This document shows positions 1-12,800 of a stretch of DNA of 64,000 bases, one piece after another; within the stretch, counting starts at the first letter, position 1; the number at the start of each line of letters is the position of its first letter. The notes beneath the pieces were generated by a model. It did not search any database. It saw nothing but the letters and a program-made list of their open reading frames with translations, and had not been told where the DNA came from. The DNA is from Ricinus communis (taxonomy: Eukaryota > Streptophyta > Magnoliopsida > Malpighiales > Euphorbiaceae): the NCBI RefSeq assembly GCF_019578655.1, contig NC_063260.1, positions 30,342,888-30,406,887 of the forward strand, written 5' to 3'. Made by a program: the position numbers and the translations under genes.

Positions 1-197
1 GGATGACTATCTTGTGTGCATAATCAACAGATGCAAAAATATTTATACAACATCTTTACATTCCCCTTGATGGTCTCGTTAGAAACCAACAACAAATTCA
101 ATATCCTACCACATAGGTGTATTTGTAACAAAAGGAAAATGACGCCATTACAAATAGTAAAATCTTATGTGGAAATTCTAGATGAGTAGTTACTTAC

Positions 198-2727
198 TCC
201 ATGTTGGAAATCACAGCCTGAGCTCTGTGAGCCATTGCAATTCCATCTCCAGTAGCCACCTATAAGAACATATTGTTAAATTAAAGTAATCTGATGTAGT
301 ATACTCACAATCAACACCCTCTAGGTATGTTCATTTGTAGTATAAGGAAAGCAAAAGTAAATCAATATATCATTGATAAATAAGTCTATAAATGAGCAAA
401 GAGACGTACAAGTAAGCTCAAAACAGATTCCAACCTCTAACTACTGATTCAGTTTATTAACTATTGTAAATCCCTTCCCCCTTGCAGAAAAGTTATTTAC
501 ATGCTATATTGTGATAGAATAGCTAGATGATATTATTAAAACAGTAAAACAGGAAGTACCCACTTGCATTTATGAAGACATTTCAGATTCAGATTGCAAT
601 GGTAGTTTGTGAAATTCAAGTATACAACAGGGGTAGCTTTACCTAGAGATACCCCATGCATATATATTTTAAATTAATTTGGACAATAAAAGAGGTGACT
701 TTTCATCAAGAGAAGAGGCCTCATTTACATCTAATGATAATAATTGAAATAGGTGATTACACGAATGAAAAATTAAAATAGGTAACTATCTTAAAACTTG
801 AGATATAATACAATCCAAAGCATCATTGAGGAAAACAGCTTTAAGTAAGAAACTAGAAAAAAGAAAGGTACCGGAGGATTTGTGGTAGTTGGATAGATAT
901 GCCCAGCCCCACCTGAAGCAAGTAAAGTCACCTTTGAAATAAATCGAACAACCTGGAAGATTAAGGCAAAAAAAATAAAAATTTAGAATAGAGGTTAAAA
1001 TTCACAAAGCCAATCCTAGATAAAAGAACCCTTCCATCACCTCTTCTGTTTCAGTATTAATGGTGTCAACACCATGGCAAACTGTGTCGGGACCGTCCTG
1101 CCAGAAATACAAAATTTACTTCAACATTCAAACTGATTTGGAATCTTAAACCAATTTAGAAATAGTATAAAATTAAAGCTTTGCTACAATTAGTCCTATT
1201 CACCTCTTAAAATACCGTAGAACCAAAAGTACATAGGGACTACCAAAATTTGTGCTTCTAAACTTTTGTATAAAGAATAGGAGTATTAAGAACTGACCTG
1301 AGAAGTTAGCAGATCTATAGCAAATTGATGTTCAAACATGGTAATATTAGGATCATTATCAACTGCCTCCAGCAGAGCTCGCTCAATCTCCCTTCCAGTC
1401 ATATCAGCAGCATGAACAATCCTATGGTGAGAGTGACCTCCTTCCCTTGCAAGGTGCAGGTTTCCGTCCTCACCATGATCGAAAGTCACACCCATAGATA
1501 TCAATTCCCTGATCCTGTCAGGTCCTTCTGTACAGACGATCTAGCAAAACAGAAAATAGAAAAACAGAAAAAGGCACAAATTACAGCAATTATTTCAGAA
1601 GACTAGCAAATACACAATTCAAAGAAACTCGACATGTATAGTGTTGCAATCCTCAAACTTAAAAGACAGTGATACTCTATCTTTGTACCAAAAGAAATCA
1701 CAATGAAAAACTACTAGTTCCAACTCTTACTCTGACTGTCTCCTCATCACAAAGATAAGCCCCTGCTACAATAGTGTCCTGCATGTGACTCTCCACAGAG
1801 TCCAAAGGGCACAACACAGCACTAACACCACCTTGGGCATAGTTTGTATTGCTCTCATGAGGCTCAGCCTTGGTGATCACAGCAACAGTTCCATGTTCTG
1901 CAACCTCAAGGGCATAGCGAAGGCCAGCAACGCCACTTCCAATAACAACAAAATCAAAATACTTAGTGGACTCATCTCTCAAGCAAGATGATATATTGAT
2001 TCTCCTTGTTCCAATAGATTTACAATGCTTGCCAATGGTAGATTGGGGAATATTGTAATTCTGGATCTGAAAGATCTTGGAGACTCCACATGACCTAGAA
2101 GATATATATGCACGACAAAGTAAATAATAGCAACAGTACACAGTGATATTAGGGAAGCAATATAATATTTGGTACAAGTGAGATTCTAAAAAGCGGCATC
2201 CCTCTTCTAAAGCAAGAAGAATCCCTAATAAAACATTTTACTAATACATAACTTGAGGTGTTGTTTTAATCGAACAAATAGAGAGAAAGCTGAAAGAAGT
2301 GTTTAGAAGATTTAGGAGTTGAAGAAACATTAAATCCTCTGCATATATTAAAAACCAGATACTACTTGAGTGGAGAAGTAGAGATCTTGACTTTATAATA
2401 GCATGACAATGGAATAAAAAGGCTTCAAAGCAGAAACCGTTTTATCAGAATCTAAAATGGCAATATAACAAATCCTCCATACAGAATAATTAGTATTATA
2501 TGGATCATAACAATCTCAGATATAGAAGATAGTAATTCAATGTGAGTTTCATTCATAATTTAAATAGCTCTGTGAAAGATCCTTATCAAATACCATGAAA
2601 GCTCTTTCTGCAAGCATCCATTGAAAGCTACATTGGAAATTCCAGCATTTTGTATCCAACCTTGTACCCTGCATTTCTGCAGTCCATATTGCAGGTTACC
2701 ACCAAAGGCAGCTACACTTGTTGCCAT
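198..2727 (-). CDS. AO: L-aspartate oxidase, chloroplastic (5' part, runs off left edge)
   Basis: This flavoenzyme oxidises L-aspartate to iminoaspartate, the first step of plastid NAD synthesis, which quinolinate synthase then uses. Coding exons on the minus strand are 2727-2594, 2094-1731, 1540-1298, 1097-1041, 952-872 and 259-198. All have GT/AG borders and the frame is kept. The last donor is at 197-196, so the rest of the gene lies left of the window. Residues 1 to about 85 are a Ser/basic-rich transit peptide without acidic runs. The FAD-binding Rossmann segment follows at about 91-122, with GSGVAG at 97-102, and then the family motif NYAQGG. The exon at 952-872 encodes ASGGAGHIYP, typical of the NadB/succinate dehydrogenase flavoprotein family. 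The ATG at 2727 is the first in frame. Family identity is very secure, while the C-terminal half cannot be judged. Confidence 0.93.
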
Positions 2728-2737
2728 TGTAGTTCCT

Positions 2738-3427
2738 CTGCCACGCAAACCACTACATCAGGACATTGCACGAAAAGTATTGGCTTCAAAAATTGCCAGT
2801 CAAAATTAGCAAATAATAATTGATCAAGAAACAGCTATAGGACCAAGACCAACCAAGAAAAGCCACAAATTCAGCCAAAATCACACACACTCCTCCTGTA
2901 TTTCCATGATAATCATTTTTATACCACCAGAAAGCTGCCCCCATAGTTAAATTGAACTAAGAGAACCTTCTAGCAGAATCCATTAGAGAGAATATAGAAA
3001 ATAAAAGGACAAATGAAATATTCAGTAATTCAATAACCAAGATGTAAGAAAAACCAAATCCAAACAAGGATACCTGAAGGGCCAAAATTCCAAAAACAAA
3101 TATAGAACAAGAATAAAAAAAGGATCAGAAAAGTTTGATATTTCCTTTTTCTATTGTTTTTCCTTGAAAAGAAAAAAGAAAGTTGTTGTGGATAAGGGTA
3201 GCAAATCAAGTAACCAAGCAAAATTTCATATAATCAGCCAAAAAGAGAAAGAAAGCTGTAACTGAAAGCAACATGTACTGCGTCCTAGACTGGTAACCTT
3301 GTAAAACAAGGACAACAACAGCACGTAACTGAAATAACCAGAAAACCCAACATCAACCAATGTTGGAACAAGCATAGTATCAAGTTAGGAAAAGTTACAA
3401 TCTTTTTTCAAAGCGATAAACACTTAC
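2738..3427 (-). other. Predicted 5'UTR intron of aspartate oxidase gene
   Basis: A strong minus-strand donor (CTCT|GTAAGTG, GT at 3427-3426) lies downstream of a likely leader exon. A CAG acceptor at 2740-2738 sits 10 bases before the start codon. This would make a 690-base intron in the leader. The polypyrimidine tract is weak, so the acceptor is uncertain; another AG near 2755 is possible. The ATG at 2727 would be used in either case. Confidence 0.45.
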
Positions 3428-3644
3428 AGAGAGTGTTGTTCAAGACAGTCCTTGGGTAGAACCTGAATCTGGGTATTGTTTTTCTTGGTCTTTAAAGCAA
3501 GAAAGAAACCCGAAGATAATGCATAAAATATTGGTTCTTGGGATTAGTTTTATTCTTGAATCTTAATAACAGGAAACACTGGAATTGGAATTCGAAGAAA
3601 GAGAGAGAGAGATGAGAAATGGCACATGAACGAAGCGCCACAAC

Positions 3645-3662
3645 CACTCCTATTTAAAGGGT
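3645..3662 (-). promoter_or_regulatory. TATA-like box of aspartate oxidase gene
   Basis: Read on the minus strand, this holds CCTTTAAATAGG, a TATA-like core. It lies about 30 bases upstream of a GA/CT-rich stretch (about 3597-3613) that would begin the leader. Placement is inferred from spacing only. Confidence 0.4.
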
Positions 3663-5059
3663 TAGTTGCACCAGCAATGAAAGAATGAACCATCCCCGAA
3701 GTTCGCGCCATCCAAACTCTCTGTGCGCGTGTTTGTATACGCGCGCCGCCCCTGTTCCTTTCCCCTTTCTTTCTGTTTTTTTTTTTTTTCTCTTCTTCTT
3801 TTTCTCTGTAGCTCTTTTGTCTTTTACTTATCGGTCGTTTAACTCAACAATTCCTGTGAACTGTTTTGAGCTAGCTTGCCTTGTTGAAGCTCATTTCTTA
3901 AGGAAATGAATTATGCATTCATCCCATTTTTCAAGTTTGCAATCCAACATTTTCTTCTGAGTTAATGATTAGATGGCGTGTGAGTCCACTCTATACACAT
4001 TTTAATTTATCTAAATTCTGAGCTAAATCTAAGAATTATCATAATATATAACATCAATTTATTTATCATCCAATCAATTTAGCGCATCATATAATTCATT
4101 TAATTTGTACAAACTACTAATAAGTTTTACATACTTGATAATAATTGGCTTTTCAATAATATTCATAATAAAAATGAAAGTAGCATCTTTGAAACATTTA
4201 TAAGAAGAAAAAAGCAAAGAAATTGACCAGGTTAAAGAGGTATGGACTTCGACCTTAATCTCGATTCAGCCCAATAAGATGTTGACGCCTGAGCAAGAAA
4301 AAATCGCCTAAAAAGAAGGTAGAAAAACCTTTTTCTCTATATTGACCCTTCCGAAGAAAAACAGAAACGGCTCTTTAAGAAGACAAAAAAGAAAAAAACA
4401 CTAAGGAAAAGCCTTTTTAGACCGAGGACTGTGCCCAGGTCTTCTTCATGTAAAAAATCAAGTTCCAATTTAATTATCATATTCAGTCAAATTATGGACC
4501 TAACTATTTGGGTTAAGTTCTATTTACTCTCCTAGATTACCCTTATTATAATAGTTAACTTAATACTTTCAATATCTTATACAGTTTAATCTTTTTCTGT
4601 TTGAAATCTTAGTATCTTACAAAAATGATAAGAATATCATTAGCTAGACATATTTACTTGTTTAACAATTTAAAGTAAATTTATATGAAAAAGTTAATAA
4701 TGCTGCTTAAAATATTATTCAACTTCATTAGAAATTAAAATTAATTTATATAATAATAATAAGGGTTTTACTCTATTTCTATTATAAAAGAAATAATTTT
4801 TTTTTTAAATGTAATATTTGATAAAAAATTTAAAAATAAAAAGTTATATTTTATGTATTTAATCTTTCTGGAATTAGAAGTCACCCACTCTTCCTGAGGC
4901 TTTTTTGTGAGTCGGAGAAAAGTATTCACAATATATGATAGCTATGGCTGGTCTGAGAGCTCACTTGGCTAGAAATAGAGCTTCCAGCAAACAGTTCAAT
5001 AAAGAAAAAAAAAAAAAAAAAGGAAATTTCTCTTTAAAGGCTGACTACATAATTTTGGA
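3663..5059. other. Intergenic, no gene seen
   Basis: A pyrimidine-rich tract (about 3755-3815) directly behind the aspartate oxidase promoter is followed by AT-rich DNA with short A and T runs. The 74-residue reading frame starting at 3685 is low-complexity and has no family features. No tRNA, no complete transposon and no coding exon could be supported. Confidence 0.6.
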
Positions 5060-5405
5060 TTAAAATATTAGTCATTATTAAAATAAAAACTCAAGAATTT
5101 TAATAATGATAGAGAATATATATATATATATATATATATATAGTCACGAAACTTGAGCTTAGAGGTTAGCCAAGTCGCGCGACACTTAGTTAACTTATTT
5201 GGTCGAACTAAGTAAGCCTAGATAAGAATTGAGAGAGATTGTAGATGAGCAAAGTAGGCAGCAGGATTTCGGACTTGGGTAGAGTAGAGAGTTGAGAGCA
5301 CTTGAGCTTGGAAAATATAGAGAGCTTTATTAAATTTCCAACCTTACTCTTTTAAAATACTAGTCATTATTAAAATAAAAACTCAAGAATTTTAATAATG
5401 ATAGA

Positions 5406-5430
<25 letters not shown>
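5060..5430. repeat. Duplicated perfect hairpin with AT microsatellite, 292-base period
   Basis: Two copies (5060-5135 and 5352-5427) of about 75 bases differ at very few positions. Each contains a perfect 13-bp inverted repeat (TCATTATTAAAAT and its complement) around a 12-base loop, at 5072-5109 and 5364-5401. Each is followed by an (AT)n tract (5116-5142 and 5408-5471). The roughly 210 bases between them (5143-5352) are less AT-rich and unlike the surroundings. This may be an old mobile-element remnant or a local duplication. Confidence 0.75.

Positions 5431-5471
<41 letters not shown>
5408..5471. repeat. (AT)n microsatellite
   Basis: About 32 uninterrupted AT units directly follow the second hairpin copy. 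The tract decays into TGTATGTATA at the right end. Confidence 0.95.
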
Positions 5472-5479
<8 letters not shown>

Positions 5480-6007
5480 ATCTTTGACTAGTGTAATAAA
5501 CCTAACCTCTAAACATTGACAGTAATTCTTAAGATTATATGTTTTCTCAATTTCTTGGCTCCCTTTTTATTCTCAAATTTAGTTTGACATACCTTAAAAG
5601 TGTCATTTGGCTAGAAATAACAATCAAAATTAGTGATTTTAATGTTGTGTTTGATTTGTCAATAATCATCTATTCTCCCATTTTCTTTAGAAATAAGCTT
5701 TGTTATTTCCAAATAAATCAAGTTAAACTAATAATAAATGGTCAAAAATATCAATAATAAATAAAGTTTGATTCTCACTCCACATTGAAGCAGCAGATTT
5801 TATCAATTATAATCTTTCGCAAATGATTCTTTTGGTTGTTAGGAATATAAGCATTGTTAATCATATGAGTAAAAGACTCATCTGAAAAATTAGATTAGAT
5901 GAATGGTAATCTCTTTAAATTGTGAACTAAGCTCAATTGTGCTCAAGATGTTTGAGTCTAGGTGGAATCGAATTAGCTATGATTTACAAAATGCAAGAAA
6001 AAAAATA

Positions 6008-6098
6008 ATTATTTTATAGTATAATTAGCTATTCGATATTGTATAAATCTAAAATATTATTTTATAGTATAATTAGCTATTCGACATTGTATAAATCT
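6008..6098. repeat. Tandem duplication, 43-base unit with 48-base period
   Basis: 6008-6050 and 6056-6098 read almost identically (ATTATTTTATAG ... GTATAAATCT), with one visible base difference (CGATATTG against CGACATTG). Confidence 0.85.
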
Positions 6099-6111
6099 AT
6101 GTGTACAAAGA

Positions 6112-6516
6112 TTAGAAATGAGAAGAATGTAAATAAGTGGATTGCAGTTAATTTTAATTTGGATGTAACCATTAGCATGACTTAAGTCAAGCTAATGGGT
6201 TTGTCCATTTTATATTATAAACTCTTTTATATTATTTTATATATTCGATGTGGGATAATTCTCGCATCCTTCAATATCCAATATAAATTCAAGGTCTTAT
6301 ACTATATAGGGCCATAAGTTAAACGGGTCATAAAATAAGTTCATATAGACACGAAAATTAAAAATGAGAGGTGTGTGAATGGATGAATTATAATTAATTT
6401 TGATTTGGGTCTAACCATTAGCATGACATAAATCAAGTTAATGGATTTATCCTTTTGCATTATAAACTCTTTCATATTTTTTTATATATCCGATATGGGA
6501 TAATTCTTATATTTTT
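6112..6516. repeat. Diverged direct repeat of about 159 bases, 246-base period
   Basis: 6112-6270 and 6358-6516 share the ordered blocks AAATGAGA, TTAATTTTxATTTGG, TAACCATTAGCATGAC, CATTATAAACTCTTT (or TATTATAAACTCTTT) and GATxTGGGATAATTCT, with scattered substitutions. The GATGTGGGATAATT-like block resembles motifs seen near the ends of plant LTR-type elements, but no whole element could be traced. Confidence 0.7.
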
Positions 6517-8810
6517 TAACAAATATTTTATCTCTCTTAAATTTTAAATATTTACAAAATGATTCGATTAAACTTCATATCTACCTCTAAACTTATATTT
6601 ATTATATCTTCAAGCATTATAAATAGTACAGACAGGATGAAAGACTCTCTAACAATTTGAAAGTAATGATTGATAATGTATGAAAGTAGAAGCGAAAAGG
6701 AACAACTTCAAAGCTTTGATTTCAATGATTGAAAATGCATTTGTTGAAACTGAAGTTGCCAAAATAGCCTGCAATGAGACAAATGGATATGTAACTCTGT
6801 GTAATTTAAATTTCACACTCTACAAACCAAGAACGAAGATGAAATTTGAATACTTTGAATTAATATTCTACAATTTCCTTAATTCTAGTATCTAACTACC
6901 CCCAATACCCGTGCAATATGCAAATTAATTTATTTGTTAGTTTTAATAATATCAGTCAATATTAAGTTTATTATTTAGCTTTTGATATTATATGGGTCAA
7001 CAATAAGAAATTTAATAATAATATGATCATTTTAGATTTTACTTAACATTAATTTTTAACAAAATTACATATTAATTAATATTCGTCTCATCATGCAGTT
7101 TAAAAATTTTAGATCACAAATAAAAAAGATATTTTTATTGTTAAAAAAAAAAAAAAAAGATGAGAACGTATATATGATTTTTGAATAAAATCACTTTTGC
7201 TAAAATGCGCGTCTTTTTTATATATAGATCCTTATTTAAATTCTTAGATAGATAATATTTTCGCACGGCTTCATTATTATTTGGTTTTCTAAGGTTGTTG
7301 GAGGTCAAGTGTGGCTCGCTGCTATCTTTCTCTCGGGGCGCTGATGTTACAATGCTCGTTGGTAGCATCGTCTGTCAAGGCATTTGGATGGGCTATTATC
7401 TGGATGATATCTGTTGCCTATTTAAAGCTGATTTAAAATTTATTGCAAGAAAGAAAACTGCTAATAATCATATCCAAATTCGAATATCAGATTCTGAGAA
7501 GAGCAACAAGTTATTAAAGAAAACCAGAGATGTAAAGTTTGGGCCTTATGTTTTTGTTTTGTCAACCAATCTCCTGGTTTAGAAGAAGTTGCACCCCAAA
7601 GTGGTAAACAAATAATTGGTATGCATATATTAGTCATTAAACATATGATTAGTAACAACGTCTAATAATAATTTATCAATCGGCTATATGTTATTAATTA
7701 CCTCTATTAACTATACATCAAACATAGTTATTTCACAATTCAAGAAATAATACATTTTCTTAGTTACAAAATCAATTTTTTATTATCCACAACCAACCAC
7801 CATATTTAAAAATTATTATTATCATTATTATTATTATGTGTATTTCATTACAAAATCCTAAGTTATCAACATCTCTACTCAGAAAATCATAGAGAGATAG
7901 AGAGAGAGATGGGTACTCATCCTCCTGTTTACCAAGACTATTATTGCAACTGCCAAATTTTTCAGTAAAGATAAGAAGCAATAGGGACGTGTTAATATTA
8001 TGATGGATGGGTTGAAATTCATTAAAAAAAAAATTATTTGAAGGAAATAGAAGAGAGAAATTAAAATAAAATAATAAAATCGGACAGATATTTTAATATT
8101 ATGAAATATATTAATAAATTAATATGAAATTTATTTAAAAAATTTATATATTTAATTTAGTTTAGTTATAACTGATTTTACATAAATTTAATTATATAAA
8201 CTTTTAAATTAATTTTTATTTTATTCAAACAATATAAGCTTTGGCTTTCTAAATGAATTCTAAAAATTCTCAAACAAGTCTTCTTCTTTTTTTATTGTTT
8301 TCATCTTATATATTTTATGTTAAGTTGGATAGTTTAGTTTAATTTTAAAGGTCACTTCAATGAGAAGACAATGAAAAGTTTTCCTCGGTTATATATATGT
8401 TATTTTTATTTTAATTTGTATGGTGAAAAAAATAACTGAATATAATATAAAAATGCAGATGTTCTTATATGGGAAGTATCAGATTCTTAGGAGGACTAAA
8501 TAAAAAATAATAATAATCAGGCTTAATAGATACTTAATGATTAAGTAATGGAAGGATCAAATTATCATTTTTATTAGCCTTATACAGTAAAAACTAAAAA
8601 CAGCAATAATCAAAGTGTAGATTATGCAAAATCTCATGATAGTTTTAGATTTAACAGGAAAAGATCTCTAGAGCACAGATAAATAATTTCAAGAAAAAAA
8701 AAGAATTAATTATAATTTGTCTCTTAAAAGTTATCATATTACACTATTCATGACCTAACTTTTTAATATAATTTAATGCTAAATCTATTTTATAGCTTGT
8801 AATAATATAT

Positions 8811-9799
8811 GAGATAATTACTATTTGCCCCCTGAATTTTATTATATTTTATTATTTACTACTTAATATTTAAAAATTATATTTCTTGCACCAGCCATTT
8901 CTCCTAATTACATTAAAACCCCTTCTCTTAGGTTTTAGGTTAAGTTGTTGTTATTTGGAGATAAAATGACATATATGTCCTTGAGGAAAACTAGTTCCCT
9001 ATTTTTCTTCATAAACTATTGTTCCCTTTCTCTCTCGATTTCTCTCTTTCCTCCTAATCTTTGTTTCTCTGTTTCTCTACTGGAAACCAGACCTTCTGTA
9101 TTTGATAATGGATAAAAAAGATTGCTTTAAATTAAACAATTACTAAAGTAGTTAGCTGGTGACTGTGGACATGATTATTGCAAGTAAATCAAGGGTAAGT
9201 TTCTGTCGAGTTGTTGTTTCTTTGAAATGTTGCTCCTTGTCAATGCATATTTCTTTCCTTCCATTGATGTAACTTCTATGTTGTTATAACACTGTCCTAC
9301 GGGCCACTGAGTTCCTATGCACAACAGTTCCCCATTTATTATGTCTTACACTCGCACAACTTTGGCTCCTTTCAACAATGCTGAAATTTTCCCTCTCTAG
9401 AATAGGATTGGGATAGTTTCGGCTCTCAACAGTTTCTGCTGGGTACATTGTTTTTCCCTCGCTGATATACCCATTATATGTATCTGAAACATCTGAAGAA
9501 GAGAAACTAGAATGGACCTTACTTTGAGCCCCATCTACAAAACCAGCGGATGAAAGATTAGGCAATATATAAGGAAGATAAAAAGGGCAATATGACTTAA
9601 ACAGAGGGCATTTAAGACCTTTTAAATGTTGTTTTTATGTTTGACCCACCATCTTCTTGTTGACTTAAACGGAAATGCAAGAAACGCTGACAGAATGACT
9701 TTTTAGGGTACGGAAATAAAATAACAAGTATAACTTTTAAATATCAGAAGGTAGGTAGTATAATATTATAAAATTTAGGGGCTAAATAGTAATTATTCT
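8811..9799. mobile_element. Non-autonomous Mutator-like element, possible Pack-MULE
   Basis: The left end (about 8812-8886) and the reverse complement of the right end (about 9722-9799) align over some 75 bases. The shared order is ATAATTACTATTT, then GCCCCT, AATTTTAT and ATTTAAAA(A/G)TTATA. The element is flanked by ATAATATAT (8802-8810) and ATAATATTT (9800-9808), which agree at eight of nine bases, as expected for the 9-bp target duplication of Mutator-like elements. Inner sequences on both sides contain the AATGACAT...GTCCTT type of block common in such termini. There is no transposase reading frame, so it would need a helper. The interior is richer in G+C than the flanks and carries an open frame on the minus strand (9284-9565) that may be captured host sequence. 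Confidence 0.75.
9284..9565 (-). pseudogene. Possible captured gene fragment inside the Mutator-like element
   Basis: A 93-codon open frame with ordinary protein-like composition (Ser-rich start, then a mixed region with RENFSIVERSQS and HNKWGTVVHRN). It is unlike the low-complexity frames in the surrounding AT-rich DNA. I do not recognise the source gene. It has no promoter or partner exons that I can see. It could be an exon fragment taken up by the element, or chance. Confidence 0.35.
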
Positions 9800-9808
9800 A
9801 TAATATTT

Positions 9809-12800
9809 TTCTTTTTTCTTTTTTCTTTTTTCTAGTTTTATTTTTTAGTTTTATTGATATATACTATCACAAACTATACAATACAAGAATGGCAAATTAC
9901 GCTCTAATTAATGTAATATGCTGATATTTTTAAGACAAGCGACCGGAATTCTTACACGTTATTGTTAACATGATATATCTTTTATTGGATTTACTATTGA
10001 TGATTGAGATTTATTATTTTAAAAAGATTATTTATTTCTAAAATTAAAATTAAAATTAAAATTTTTTAATAAATTCTATAATTATAAAAAATAAAAATTA
10101 TAAAAATAATAGATCAATATTCTATTATATTCAAATTGAACATAAAAGAATCTTAATTTTTATTTCGGCGCTTTTTCACATGCGAGAAATAGCATTTAAA
10201 AAATAAAATAATCAGAAATAGCGAAATAATGATTTAAAACGACAGGAGACGCGGGGTCTGGTCGTTTCATAACATTCAATGACCATTGATTCAAAATGGC
10301 ATACATAATTATTCACCAACCGATGCCTTTTAGAACAACAGATACAAACAATTCATGCAAAATGGTCATTTCACATTATCAATCTCCAAGAGAAAAAAGA
10401 AAAGACGTTATGTGCATCGTCAATAAGGATATTTAACAGTTTAAAAATCTGAGTTTTATTGCATAACTAAATATTTAAAGGTGACGTGTTTGTTTATAAT
10501 TTTAAACTGTTAAGAAGTCCTTTATTTATCCTTACTTCTATATGCTTTTAAAATTTTATCATTGATTAAAAATATAGAGAGGTGATTTGACTCTCTATAT
10601 AAAAAGTCAAATTTTATTTTTTATATTTAATAAATGTAATATAAATTTATATGCACTTTATTAATTGATATATGTAATTTTTTTTATTGGTAAAAAATAA
10701 AAAAAATTGAAATACTAATTCTTATAAAAGTAAAAGTAAAATAAAAAAATATAAAATATTCATTGAACTTATATAAAATATTTTTTATTTGTATTTTAAT
10801 ATTTTTTAAGATATTTTTTATTATAAAAAATATATTTTTAAAATAAAAATATATTGAATTGTTCTTATATTTGTAGTTTTTCAATGATATCAATAGAATT
10901 CTTTTTAACTTATCTCTGATAATTAGTATGCAAGTCTATTCACTAGCTATTTTAAACTGTAAAATCAGCTATTTACTATTTAAATTTTATAATAAAAATT
11001 TAAAATATTATAAGGAGAATTTTAAGAGAAAAAAAAACGCACAGAGAGAGAAAATTAGTATGAAAATATATCTATTGGTTAAAATTGAATAATATAAGAA
11101 AAAATTGATGAAAAAATAATAAGTAAGAAAAAGAGAAGTAATAAGTAAGCAACTCAAAATACTAAAAGACTAAAACTTTAGTGTATGACTTCGAGTTTCC
11201 AACAATTCAATTGCTGATTATGAACAGCAAAAGATGTTTTAAACTTGAAATCATCAAGATATCTATAATGTGGGATAAATTATTTTTGTTCATTTTTGGA
11301 CTGATATGGCCTGCCTAGCTTTGCAGGAGGCCCCTGGTTAATTTGTTTGATACAATTTCTTGTTCTTCCGAAAAGAGGGAAAATAATAATGTAAGATATA
11401 GGTTAATAAACTAATATATAAAGCAGGTCGATGCTCTATTTACCTATATTCTATAAAGCCGCATCATATAAATTTTCAATAAAAAAAATGTCTTTGACAT
11501 AGTTATATAATAATTTATTATAATATGAGATACTAATAAAATATAATAATAATAATATTGAATACATCCTAATTTTAAATACTAACCAAATAAAATAATA
11601 TAATTAAATATTTTATTAAAATAAAGTGATGGATAAATATAATTAAAGAAATTAATAATTATATAATGCCATTAATTTACTATATATATTTTTTTATGGT
11701 TATTAAAATAAAATAATAATATTAAGTACTTATTAGAGTAAAATATAGCTAAATATAATTATTTTTTTATAATATAATATATCTATAATTAAAATAAAAT
11801 ATTTTAAACTAAAAACTTAAAATCATAAGATTATCAATAATTATGCAATGCTAGTATATATAATTCTAAAATAATTTTTTTTAACATGTGTGTCACTATG
11901 ATAATATGTAGGATTCTATTTTGATATCAAATTTATATAAATTTTATAATTTTTAATTAGACAACGATTCTAATTTTAAATTATAATATTCTTAAAATAC
12001 TAGTAACTAATAAGTTAGTTTTCTAATTATTCAATAATATTATCAACTATCTTTATACTGTTAATTTATATAATATTAAAAGTTAACTGATAAATGCAAT
12101 AATTTTTGTATTATTACATTAATAAAATCCTAAAATTAATATCTAGAAAAACCTTAAAATATTTAATATGTTATTATATTTTAAAATATTATAATAATAA
12201 AAAAATTATTAAATTTGTTCATAAACTTAATATATATTATTATTTATAGTTAATATAAAATCTTCGATATACAGTAAAACGAATAGTTATTATTAAAAAT
12301 ACATGCATTCAAATGAAATATTATTCATCCAAACTTGCGATTTCACATTTCAAGTACCCAACAAAAAAACAGGGGAGAGGAATGTTATGATAAGTGGACC
12401 CTTGAATTTTTAAAAAGCCAAAACATTTTTTGGCCAATCCCATATATAATTGGCAATGAATTATTATTAATAGTGGGAGAAATAGGGTCGCCAATACATT
12501 GTTGGGATATTTTTAATGGAAATTTGCAATGGAGTCCATTAGGGCTTCATTATTATTATTAGAGGGTGACAAAATATGGGTGGGTGGGGTCTGGATGTCA
12601 ATTTATTGTTGTTTATTTGCTGAGAAACTTCACAAAAAGGAAAAAGAAAAAAGATATTAAAAAACACATGCAAAATTCTACAATAATGTCAATGGCCCAT
12701 ATGCATTGTTGACATGACATCAACAAATGTTTTTTTGGACTGTATTATTCACATTTATAAATCTTCAACAAACCGCATAATATATGACAAGAATATGTAA

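Larger units (their letters stand above)
5472..8810. other. AT-rich intergenic DNA with local tandem repeats
   Basis: No gene could be supported. The stretch includes the tandem repeats at 6008-6098 and 6112-6516. A less AT-rich patch at 7290-7600 carries a 95-codon frame on the plus strand (7295-7582) that matches no family I know. The rest is simple-sequence A/T DNA. Confidence 0.55.

Noticed and set aside
7295..7582. 95-codon plus-strand frame in a less AT-rich patch
   Set aside because: No family, no signal or domain, no clear promoter or partner exon. Left as unexplained.
10684..10893. Lys/Ile/Phe-rich minus-strand frame
   Set aside because: Low-complexity translation of A/T runs.
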